From Eucommia ulmoides (Eukaryota; Streptophyta; Magnoliopsida; Garryales; Eucommiaceae): a stretch of DNA of 64,000 nucleotides. The stretch spans positions 11,875,546 to 11,939,545 of the forward strand of contig CM028334.1 of assembly GCA_016647705.1 (NCBI GenBank), given 5' to 3'. The notes below the pieces were generated by a model. The model did not search any database, was not told the DNA's origin, and worked only from the letters and a program-made list of their open reading frames with translations. Positions 54,291 through 64,000 of this stretch are shown here, piece by piece. Numbering within the stretch: the stretch's first letter is position 1; every line of letters begins with the position of its first letter. The position numbers and the translations under genes are program-made.

Positions 54291-55197
54291 TGATAATTTT
54301 ATCGACCAATTTTACTTTAAAGTTATGAAGTAAATGATTTATCTGATGATGAAATAATTATTTTAGAAATTGAAACTAGAAAGGAAAACAAACAAGCAGA
54401 TTAAACATATATAATTAACTTGAGAGATATAATTGTAATTGAATTGTTTAATTATGGGGGTATTGTTGTTGAACTCTATGTTATTGTTGACTTGTTTTGA
54501 ATTTTTTTATTATGTTATTGGTGTTTTTATTTTATCGTTTTGTTCTCGATTTTTTTTGTATTATATTGATTCAAGGGTAATTATATAAATTAAACAATTT
54601 TTAACATTCAACTTTTGTACTTATAAAAAAAATCAACATTTTTCAGTACTTAAATTTTCAGCACTTAAAAATTAAATGATTATCAAATTTGTCCTTAGTC
54701 TTATAAAACATCCAACTTAATTGTTTGATCAAAACATCAAATATACCTTAGGGTCAAAACTGATCTTCTTTTATAAGGCGAGCTGTACGTGGACATATGT
54801 TGAAGCAATCCATGAAGATCTAAAATGATCGAATGAAGTTCGAATATTTAAATAATTGATCTAAATGTTAAAGATAGAATATTTCTGAGAGAGACGTTAT
54901 TCACAACATAAAATAAGGAAATTCAAGTAAGTAAAGTTCTATAAATACGAAAATTTACAAGTTATCACTGATATCGCTCAAGATGTGATCAATTTATTCT
55001 TGGTATTTAATCCATACCATATCAAAATTGAAGTATAGATATTAACAAGAGTAGAATGGGGGGAAGAAATATCACGTGTGAGTCTTTACTAATAAAATTA
55101 CAAAAAGTGGGGGAAGAAAGAGAAAGAGAGATAGAGACGCCATCGTCGACCTTAATCTGAGCTCCGTTATCGATTGCTCCATCTTCATCTTACACAA
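54291..55197. other. intergenic DNA upstream of the CAND2-like gene
   Basis: AT-rich with no gene. The last 100-200 bp probably include promoter; no convincing TATA box chosen. Confidence 0.45.
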
Positions 55198-55198
55198 G

Positions 55199-55252
<54 letters not shown>
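55198..55252. repeat. (CT)n(CA)n compound microsatellite, likely 5' leader
   Basis: About 31 bp of CT followed by about 22 bp of CA end roughly 100 bp before the start codon of the CAND2-like gene. CT/GA runs are common in plant promoters and 5' untranslated regions. Confidence 0.9.
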
Positions 55253-55354
55253 GTACACGCACCGTGTGTACACATCTGTATATGGTATTTACGCACACAT
55301 TAAGGGCCCCAGAATTTCGAAGTCGACAATCAAAATTAGGGCTTTCTTTCGTCG

Positions 55355-58300
55355 ATGTCTTCACTGCATGAATTGATTCGTCTATCGGCCACCTTCTCGA
55401 TCGCCGACCCTCTCTCGCCTTCGCCGAGCGTTGCAGCAAAATTAGACGGCAGTTATCACTTTCTCTCCCCCTCCTCTTCCGGTTGCCATGGATTCTTTCG
55501 CGACGCAGCTCTTGTAGTGCCTTCAGCTCTTTTCGTACTGTACTTGGCATTTCATGCGAAGACTAACCATAGGAAGCTCACTCAAGATCGATCTTACATT
55601 ATCGTCGCACACTATGCGCTGCTCTGGTTCTCGGCTCTTCTCAACCTTGCCTGGTGCCTTCTTCAGGTGAGTTGTGCCACAGCTATTTTAATTTAATTTA
55701 ATTATTTATTGATGTTAGCAGTTTTCGTGTTCTTCATGGGAAATGTTGCCTCTAGAAATCGAATGTCCACATTTCACGCATATCTACTTAAAAGATGAAG
55801 TGTAGAGAGAGATTTGGAAGTATACAACGGATATGATAAATGCAAGATCTTCACTCTTCACGATGAAAGGTGAGGAAGCAATATCAATATTTTGACCGAC
55901 ATATACTGTACAACTTTGAAGCGAACTTTTAAGTACAGTATGACATTTTGGAAGACCTTGAATCAAGTTGCATGTAGAAAAGAAGTTTGGAATGGTGAAG
56001 ATTCTTTGAATAATTTGAACGTATGTTGTTCCAAATTTGACTTTCTGAACACATCCTAGTTGTAGATAATGTATTTGAGATCGTGGTGTTTCATCATTCT
56101 GGTCGGGTGTGATTGAGCAATATGACTTCCTTATGTAAAAAATCAGTGAGCCATATGAGTGTGAGAATAGATGCAAATGAATTATTTTTTAGGTTTTTCA
56201 GTACCAAATAGCTTGAACTCTCTTCATCAGACTCCTCTCTATTTTTATCGGAAAAAAAAAAAACTACTACCTCCAGCTGTGGCGTGTGCGTGCACTCAAA
56301 CATGCGTAAATACACGAACATACGCATAAATATACAAGTCTATATAAGTGGGTTATTGAAAGTTCGATACATTCCACTACAGCATCATAATGTGGTTTCA
56401 ATTTTCATCGTTTTATTCACTGGACGAATTGACTTATACCAAGGGCTATTATCACCCTTTTTTCTCCCCAGTCTCCTTTTGTTACTAATTGTATTTCACA
56501 GCTTTGACTTTGTTCATGTGTGCTTATCCTTGCACATGAAAGATAGCCTAAAAACTCTTTCAGCAGCAATCTTACCTTATCATTGCACATTATGGATTGC
56601 TATGCTTCAGTGCTCTTCTCAACCTATGGGTCATGAACTACGTATATTTGTCATTGTGCACATGGTTTGTTTCATGGTCTGTAAAGGCAATCCTAATAGC
56701 AAAACTACGAGTGAATTTTAGTTGTGCCAAAAAAAGAAAAGAAAAGAAAAATGTTCAGGAAGTGGAGTAGTGGACCATAATCTTTCTAAGTCAATCTGTC
56801 TCAATATAACTAAGTGGGATGAAAAAAGAGATGATGGTCATTGGGTTTGAGACTTGAGAGTTGGATATCCCCTCTATTAGGGGATACAAATAATGGACTA
56901 TGTTCATTGGGAGAATGCCATATATTTGTGTCTGCAACTTGGAAGCAAAAATAACTAGAGTTTTCTGTTGTGGAAAGATAAAAATTGAATTAAATTTTGC
57001 AATAGAGAAATTCATGGTGCACATGGTGTTTTGGAATCTTTCAATGAGAAATTGTTTAATATCAGCATTCAGTTACAGAAGATTTAATGGAGATTGTGGA
57101 AGATTTAGTGGAGATTGTGGATTATCCGACGAACTTAGTTTCTTTTACTACAATTAGATACTTGTTAGTATCTTTCTACAAAATCACTCTGTATTCTGTC
57201 GCGAATATGATTTAATGTGATCTGCTTCCGCTAAAATGAATGGTCTGTAATTTTGTATGATTGTGAATCTACCGCAATTTAAATTTTCAATGGGGTGAAA
57301 ATAGGTGAATCTTGAAACATTTAAGGAAGCTAGATTCTCTCAAATGCCCGGGTGGGATTTCTATTGTAAAGTAGGATTAGAATCAGAAAAGGGAATATGT
57401 TCTAATACTGAAAAAAAAAAAAAGTACGGCATTGCACGATGCACATCTAACATAGCTGATATGCCTGACATGGTTTTTTTATCAGCTATAGTCCCTAATT
57501 AACCATGTAAAAATTCAAGCGTAGTCCAAGTTGAATTTTCTCGTGTGACCATTTACTTACCACCTTGTTAATATCCAATCATTGTGTGCAATGTCTTACT
57601 CTTTTTTCTACACTGAATCATTTCAGTGTATTCATTTTATCCCCTTGTTTTGACTTTGCACAATTTTTTTAGAAGGGGAAATCTGTTGTGGTATATGTTT
57701 TGTATAAACGAAATGTTGTCTGCATTGTGGTGAATATATGCTTTTCCATATCGACACCTATGTGTATGCACTCAATATATGCTTTTCCATATCGACACTG
57801 TGAAATGATCTGTTTAGGGTGGTCTATTTCTGCTTCCCTTTAAGTTTTGTTTTGTTTTTTGTTTTTTTTTTTTTTTTAACTATTTTTGGATTTTCCGTCA
57901 CTTAACACAAGGACCAGTGGCTCACTTTTTTTTTTTTTGTCATGGTCGGAAAAAGTTCCTTTTTTTTTTTTTTTGCCTTGTCATCAATGGGGAACCATCA
58001 TGAATTGCTTACAATTGTAATTATTACAAGTATTAAAAAGTTGAAATACGACAGCATCACCAAGTTTGATTTGATGAATAGAGATGGCAGTGCATTCATG
58101 AGAAGGAGGGTGCTTGGAACCTATTGTCACTATTCACAACATCTGGAATGTTATGTCTAGAGATTAGCTCGCTGGCCTTCTTTCTACAAGATAATCTTTC
58201 TAGCGGAGTGGAAACACTGGGACATACTTCCATTATTTCAGGCCTCATTGTTGGTGGCGATGTACTTCTCAAGGTAATCCTTGTCTTTGTCTTGTTGTAA

Positions 58301-60180
58301 GCCTAGCTGTTTATCCGTGTCCATGATTTTACTATCTTTACCTGTGTATTTGCACTTTTCTAGTGGTTTGAGCTTATTTGGCATCTTTATATTTTTGGGA
58401 CAACAAGCATGAAATGTTATATTAACACCTTTATTCTCTCTCTTTCTCAAATATATATACATTTCAGGCAATATTTATTTTTGGGTTTGGCGTCCCATTG
58501 TACCTTAATGGCAACAGTAGTTGGACAAAGTGGAGCTTCTGGACTGTCAGTAAACTACTATTAACAGCAGTTTATGGGTACATACTGTTTGTACAGCACC
58601 CGAAGTGGAGAGAGAAGTTGCCGTGTAAGTTCATTCTCCCTCTTACAGATCACACAATAGCACTCTTTTTTTTTTTTGGTAATAATAACATGTAATTGTC
58701 TAAACCTAGTGTTTATCTTTTCCTTTATGCAGCCAGACCTGGATTCTATCAGTACATAATTGTCATGTTTGTGGTTAATGCACTCGCTATCTTCACTTGT
58801 GGGCTTGCAGCCAGTGGAACAGGCTTTGGACTTGGGTACCCATCAAAATTAATTTTGTTTGTCAAAGAATGAAATCATGTGCATCTTAGCTTTCTTTTTT
58901 TCTTTTACCCGAATCTGCCACTAACACGCATTCTTTTCCCTTTTCGGGGGGCTGCAGGATGTATGCTTTCATGGATATATGCTATCACTCCTTTTATCTT
59001 CCTTTCTTATTCATTACATTCTTGGCAGATTTTTTCCAGGTGATTTTTCCTTTTGCCATGACTTATTTGGCCGAGTTCCTTTTGTTTTTTGGTGGGGAAG
59101 GATTGGGGGGGGGGGGGGGGGGGGGGGTGTTGTAATATGGTGGTGTTTTTGCTTTCCCACATGACTTGTTTGGCCGAGTTCCTTTTGTTTTTTGGTGGGG
59201 AAGGATTGGGCATATGGTGGTGTTTTTGCTTTCCCATTTCTATTTCCAATAAATTGGGATGAGTATTCTGTTTCTATTCTGGAGTATTTCCAGAATAGAA
59301 ACATGTTTGGTAATGATCATTGTCTTAAAATTTATTCTTTTAATTCATGAGGATAGAAATAAGAAACATTTGGTTGCGGCATTTGTTTTTTTCCCCTTTA
59401 ATTGTATGGTGGCAGACAGGCAGGCTGATGGTGGCAGGTGTGGTGGTGGGAATAATTTTTTTGGAGTGAATAGAAGTCAACACTTTTTTGTTTCTCAAAT
59501 TCTTAAGAAATTCAAGAATTATTCTCAAATTACTCTCAAAATTTGAGAATAGGAACATGTTTACCAAACATGTTTCTATACATCTATTACAAAATTTTGA
59601 GAGCGGAACAGAAATCAAAAAACAAAAACAGTAATCAAACGGAGCCTATATTGTCCTTCAAATATTTCACTTATGATTTTTTATCGTTGTTTTCTTCCTT
59701 TATGTTCTTGTCATTTGAAATAAAGTTAATATCAACTAGTTGGTAAATTCATATAATTGTCCTTCTGTTGATATCAACTACTTGTTGAATCGATATAGTT
59801 AAATATCAATTAAGACTAAAATAGAACATGACGAAATGTAGTGAACATTAAATGGAGGACTATATAATAATGAACACCCATTGAAAATTTTTTTTTGGGG
59901 GGGGGGGGGGGGGGGGGGGGGGGCGCAGTTGAATCTGTTTTTGTTCCAATCCCCCCAAAAGAACAAAATTCTAGGATTAGAACAAAAAAACGTTCTTCTT
60001 ATCTGTTTTTGTTGTTAGTTCTGTGGGAACAGAAATAATTTATGTTTTGTTGCCTGCGGCCGCATGTATGTTTTACTAGACGTGTGTTGTGATGGTTTTC
60101 AGGGGGAAGATTTGATACTGGATAATGCATACTATTCTGAGATGAGGGATGCTGGATTTTTCGATGCCGGTTGGGATTAG
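55355..60180 (+). CDS. CAND2: CAND2/PMTR1-like seven-pass membrane protein, six exons
   Basis: Exons: 55355-55666, 58082-58273, 58468-58624, 58733-58835, 58958-59039 and 60103-60180, all with GT/AG borders; 924 nt, 307 aa plus TAG. The frame is continuous across all joins. Seven hydrophobic segments are visible, about residues 48-66, 80-104, 116-140, 155-181, 192-212, 228-250 and 257-281. Conserved stretches include YIIVAHYALLWFSALLNLAW, KWSFWTVSKLLLTAVYGYIL and ending AYYSEMRDAGFFDADW-type (here DAGWD). The family is TPRA1/CAND2/CAND8; Arabidopsis CAND2 has been reported as a melatonin receptor, a role I do not infer from sequence. Start: first in-frame ATG after the CT/CA leader. Length fits the family. 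Confidence 0.9.
56500..56645 (+). pseudogene. decayed duplicate of exon 1 in intron 1 of the CAND2-like gene
   Basis: The frame YLIIAHYGLLCFSALLNLW (from about 56574) corresponds to YIIVAHYALLWFSALLNLAW at the end of exon 1. The preceding LSLHMKDSLKTL-like stretch parallels LAFHAKTNHRKL but is one base out of frame. No donor is conserved after it. It is a partial exon duplication, probably unused. Confidence 0.7.
59056..59245. repeat. 103-bp tandem duplication with poly-G expansion in intron 5
   Basis: gactta/gtttggccgagttccttttg and ggtggggaaggattggg occur at 59060 and 59163, followed in both by atatggtggtgtttttgctttccca. In copy 1 the ggg after gatt has grown to 23 G (59105-59127); copy 2 has only three. 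Confidence 0.9.
59250..59650 (-). repeat. MITE-like repeat family M, copy 3 (in intron 5)
   Basis: Inverted relative to copies 1 and 2: gaatagaaacatgtttggtaatgatc on the left, agaaacatttggttgcgg, a ggtggcagg block, tctcaaaatttgagaatagg, gtttaccaaacatg, and cagtaatcaaacggagcc at the right end, the complement of the ggcctcgtttggttac start of copy 1. Confidence 0.65.
59897..59923 (+). repeat. 27-base poly-G run in intron 5
   Basis: Twenty-seven consecutive G follow a poly-T run, on the coding strand. It is the longest of several G runs in the window. Confidence 0.9.
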
Positions 60181-61297
60181 CAGACCGACAAACCACCCCT
60201 ATGTGCTGTACACTTTTTGGTTTATTTTATAGCCTTTCTTTTTTATTTGTAGACTTGTAAATGCCTTGTTGTAACGAATTCAAGTGTATATCCCCCACCA
60301 AGTTTGTACAGGTTATACTAGGCATTGTAGTTCAAAACTCCAGATTAGACTCTTAGTGGATACTGGATTTCCTGTGCTCCAAAATTGGAAAAAGATGGTT
60401 AATAATGATGGCTCATGTGGAGACCATATGTTTTACAAAACAACACAAGAAGCATTGTGTTGTTTGGCATGGTTGAAAGCTTGTAAGAAGTTTATAATTG
60501 ATGTATTTTTGGAGTTACTGCGGTGGCATTTGGTTACATTGGAATGAGAATTTTGTTTTTTTTTCAGAGTATTTCGAGAATAGAAACATGTTTGGTAATG
60601 ATTGTTGTCTTAAAATTGTTTCTATTAATTTATGAGAACAAAAACAAGAAACTTTCGGTTGCAATTTTTTTTTTTCTCTTCTCTTTTTCTTTCCATGTAT
60701 GGTGGTCGGCGGGGTAGTGATGGCCTGCAGGGTGTGTTGGTGATCGGTGGAGAGAATAGTTTTGTAGAAGTGAATAAAAAAATTTAGGAACCAAAAAGTG
60801 TTTACCAAATATGTTATTGTATAATAATTCCAAAATTTTCGAAGCACAAATAGAAATCAAGAAATATAGTAACCGAGTACTAGACTATTGGCGTCACCAC
60901 AACTGTTTCTCGGAGAAATTGTTGGTAAGCAAACCACTACTGCTCCATTGCCTTCTTAAGTATGGAAAGTGTCTCCTATTGATACATTATTTTGGCCCGA
61001 GATTAAATACCAAATGTATACTATATCAGACAAACAATCTACAACACAACTTATATCTTTATTAATAAACTTATTAGTTTTATGGTGGTACAAAAAATAC
61101 TAAAATACATTATTTGTAACTTGGTACACGAGGTTGATTAAAAAAAAGGCGGCGGAAAACGGAACTAGGGTAAATAAATAAAATCAGGTGTTCCACACAG
61201 AAAATGAAGGTAACATACATTTTTCTTCTCTCTTTGTTACAAAAATTAAGGGTAATATGCACTGCACCTGGAAAAATTCAGCTATTTACTTAAGTCT
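60181..61297. other. convergent intergenic region with MITE family M copy 4
   Basis: This covers the 3' flanks of two convergent genes. About 60535-60885 is a fourth family M copy (gcatttggttacattgg; agaatagaaacatgtttggtaatg; ggttgcaatttt; gtttaccaaatatg; tagtaaccgagta), inverted like copy 3. No other feature is seen; polyadenylation sites were not resolved. Confidence 0.6.
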
Positions 61298-63772
61298 TCA
61301 ACTCTGCGTTTTGACAAGGTCTTCGATAGAGAGTTCTTGATCGAAACCAATGTAGCAATCCGAGACGAGAATTAATTTCATTCCCTGGAATGAGAGAAGA
61401 AAAAAAAAAAAAAAACAGTTCCCAGTTACAAAAGAAACACAATCAATGCCAAAAGTCTCCAACTACAAAGAGACGATAACAAGACAATCAGGACATAAAT
61501 TATGCTGTTTACTCCTAACATATGGGCTTGTCCCCCAAGGGCCTTGGGAGAAGACACAAGCAATTGCTTTTATCCCTCAATTATGAGGGTGTCACTCATA
61601 TTATTTTCAGGTTTCATTTTTCAATTTGATCTTTCTAATCATAAGCTTAAATGTCTAGGAAGAACGGACACTTGCCGGAGGGTTGCCGTACACATATTGG
61701 ACACGGACATGGAGTAGACACAGCGGGACACATGTTGGAGTGCACTCGTAAGAACCACGCACAGACACAAAAAGGGCCAGGACGGGGGTAATATTCAATG
61801 TTATACTTGTAAGAACTTATAGGATAACAAATGTAAATATATAAAGACTAAAAAATGCAAAGAGATAAAATCACTCACACCCCTTCACTTCTAAAAAATA
61901 TCATATACACCCCATGTAAAATAAAATTAACAATATTATCACTAATTTTGTTCGGTTTTAAAGTGATGACTTTTTTACCCTTAATTTATGAATTTTAAAA
62001 AATAGTTATCTTTGTTAAGTATATTATCCCTTGCCTGCCAATTATCTCACTCCATAGATAAACTTTTTGTGATTTTTTCTTTTCTACGGTTCAATAATTA
62101 TTTTTTTATTTTCTAACATTTTGTTATTTGTTAAATCAAATAACTTCCCATTTTAAAATTATGTGAATTTGTTGGTGTTCTAAATGATATGAGCATTAAA
62201 AAAAAGTGTATATATATAATTATATATATATAAACAAATAATATATTGCCGTATCCTAACCTTACTTTTTGAAATTTTTCATATCCCCGTGTCGTACCAT
62301 CATGGGACACAACATGCTTGTCCTTGTTCGTGCTTCCTAGTTAAATGGTTATTCAGTTACTTTTGGATGTTGGAATTTTTAGGAAAGGAGTCCCAATGTC
62401 ATTAGGAAGATCATTAAATTTAGCACTTCCCAAGTAAAAATTAGAAAGATTCGGTGAAAATTATTCCTTATCTCGAAGACAACATGGATATACTCATATT
62501 CTATGTATATACACGCTTATACTTAATTTATGCAAGTAACGTCAGCAATAGATTTGAGACAACAAACAATTATATGAAATACATATCAAAGTCTGTTTCA
62601 TAATCATATAAAATGGCCTAATTTGAAAAGATCGCTTTAAGGCCCTTATATTTTTTCATTCTAATCCATTTTTAGGCTCCTGATTATCTTATCGGGAGGC
62701 TAGAAGTTTGAATCTTATGAATGCCGATTTCATAAAATGTAGGCCACCTTCTCAGTTTCAGTTTCCCTTTTTAGAGAAAACTTTAACCATACCCAACAAT
62801 CGTAAAGATGAATATGTACTGACCTCGACCGTAACAGGTGCTGATGGCAATTCCATGTTGGTGACCAAACGATCGGAGAAAGAGACCCTTTTCAGCGCAT
62901 ATAATTCAGAGGTAGTTGTATTCCCAAGAACTAACCACCAGGCTTCATCTTTAACCTGAAAAGAGAAGATGTCATACTCATGCAATGAATCAGAATCTAT
63001 CAAAAAGGGTAAACCTTTTTTTACCTTTGGGAATCTGGGGGTAAATGCTCTTGATGTTTTCCTTTTCAAGTTTGCTTTTTCCAATCTAACATTCAGACTG
63101 GAAATCTTGCCAACATCCGGATCCCTTTTGCTGATATTTAGTCTCACTAAAACACGAGGAAAATGCTGCAGGTCCTGAAAGATGAGAATAGGCAGGTAAT
63201 TAACTAGTGGACAAATGACTTGTAACTAGGAGCAGCAACTTAGGGTTCACTGCCCAAAACTCTCTTTACCTATTTCTTTGTATTCAGGATATGCTATTTT
63301 AGAATTAATGATCACCCGCGCCCCACAACAGTTCAATCCATTTCTTTCGTTTCTATATTACCCAAAACGTAGGGCATTCATATGCATTATATCTATTATG
63401 CTTGTTCATTTGTCTGCAAGGCATCAACTGAACAACTGTGACCCAGGTCAATCGTACAAATGAAAAACCCTTTTCAAATTATAGAACTTCATTTCTGAAT
63501 CTTGTCAGAGTTCGAAACGTTTTTCAGAGATTATAAAATGCAGAAGTGATAGGAAATTTGCACATGTAGGAAATCAAATGTTCTATTGCCTAAGCCACCC
63601 GTACCTGATACAGTCTTGGAGCGGAGCTTCCAACGACAGATTCTAAATTCATCTTTGGAATATCCAATAATTGCTGAACATTTGTGATTCCTCTTTTGCC
63701 TAATGAACCAATGAGATTATCTGTCATGCATGGCAACATCCACAGGGGAGAATCTTTGTCGAACCATAAACT
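61298..63772 (-). CDS. DExH14/ASCC3-like Ski2 helicase, 3' end (four exons, runs off the window)
   Basis: Minus-strand exons 63605-63772, 63025-63174, 62824-62955 and 61298-61384 (stop TGA 61298-61300), all phase 0 with AG/GT borders, 537 nt. Translation includes SLWFDKDSPLWMLPCM, GKRGITNVQQLLDIPK, TSRAFTPRFPK, VKDEAWWLVLGNTTTSELYA, LKRVSFSDRLVTNMELPSAP and GMKLILVSDCYIGFDQELSI. This is the C-terminal Sec63 domain of the ASCC3 branch of large Ski2-like helicases (plant DExH14), which unwind nucleic acid in alkylation repair and ribosome quality control in other organisms. The helicase cassettes lie beyond position 64000. Confidence 0.85.
61385..62823 (-). other. last intron of the DExH14-like gene
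   Basis: 1439 bp between the last two coding exons. Donor GAG|GTCAGT (62824 side) and acceptor ATTCCAG|GGAATG (61384 side). AT-rich with no inserted gene recognised. Confidence 0.75.
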
Positions 63773-64000
63773 CTGAAATTAATTGGGGAAAAAAAAAAGT
63801 TACTGAAAAGTTGATTGAAGAGGAGAGTTGATTGGGGCAAAAAATTGAACCACGACTAAATCACTTCCAAGAATCTTCACGATTTAGAGTCCATGAACAT
63901 GAACCTCGAACTATACTATCACATTTGTGTCCATGCTTCTTAGGAGCTGATATTTATGACATTATTATCTGTGAATACCACCACTCTTGTGCCTGTTTGG
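63773..64000 (-). other. intron of the DExH14-like gene (partial)
   Basis: No exon is evident up to the window edge. The acceptor AATTTCAG precedes the exon at 63772. Confidence 0.6.

Noticed and set aside
55185-55550. 121-aa minus-strand frame with RERERERE / CVCVCV
   Set aside because: Translation of the CT/CA microsatellite and of the antisense of exon 1.
1-64000. tRNA, rRNA or organellar DNA insertions
   Set aside because: No cloverleaf-like sequence with a GGTTCGAATCC-type arm, no rRNA words and no plastid gene order were noticed; small insertions could be missed without a search.

Overview
The window is nuclear DNA of a flowering plant, most likely a woody eudicot. The evidence is plant-type spliced genes (a CAND2/PMTR1-like seven-pass membrane protein and a DExH14/ASCC3-like helicase), plant gene fragments (a CYP75B-type P450, an ISWI remodeller, a PATRONUS-like protein, an organellar prolyl-tRNA synthetase) and plant retrotransposon families (Ty1/Copia, Ty3/Gypsy Tat, Helitrons, MITEs). 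Intergenic DNA is very AT-rich. I cannot name the species.

Layout. 1-12.1 kb is repeat-dominated: a Helitron 3' end (2214-2245), the end of a chromovirus-like LTR (about 3461), and a decayed minus-strand Copia element (4138-10615). A 1.5 kb solo LTR with a 5-bp target duplication (ATAAC) splits that element's pol. 12124-25997 is one complete minus-strand Ty3/Gypsy Tat-type element flanked by ATACC. It has about 2-kb LTRs carrying a 121-bp tandem array and a palindrome nest, gag, a protease followed by a G-patch, a candidate 154-nt intron, RT-RNase H plus a second (archaeal-type) RNase H, integrase, and a 3' untranslated region with a 66-bp satellite array. Three in-frame stops suggest it is not autonomous now.

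26-50.5 kb holds decayed, mostly intron-bearing gene pieces, all on the plus strand: two ISWI pseudogenes related by a segmental duplication, two PATRONUS-like fragments, a prolyl-tRNA synthetase fragment and a flavonoid 3'-hydroxylase-like P450 pseudogene. A younger Copia element (37197-42655, target duplication GTAGT) and several LTR, MITE and fold-back remnants lie among them. 50.5-55 kb is mostly old repeats, with a PIF/Harbinger transposase remnant.

55.2-64 kb is the genic end. The complete CAND2-like gene has six exons on the plus strand (55355-60180, 307 aa). The last four visible exons of a DExH14/ASCC3-like helicase lie on the minus strand (61298-63772) and continue beyond the right edge. 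The two genes converge with about 1.1 kb between their stop codons. They are the only two loci I regard as likely functional; the rest is mobile or decayed. Exon boundaries come from reading frames, GT/AG sites and remembered family similarity, not from alignments or transcripts.
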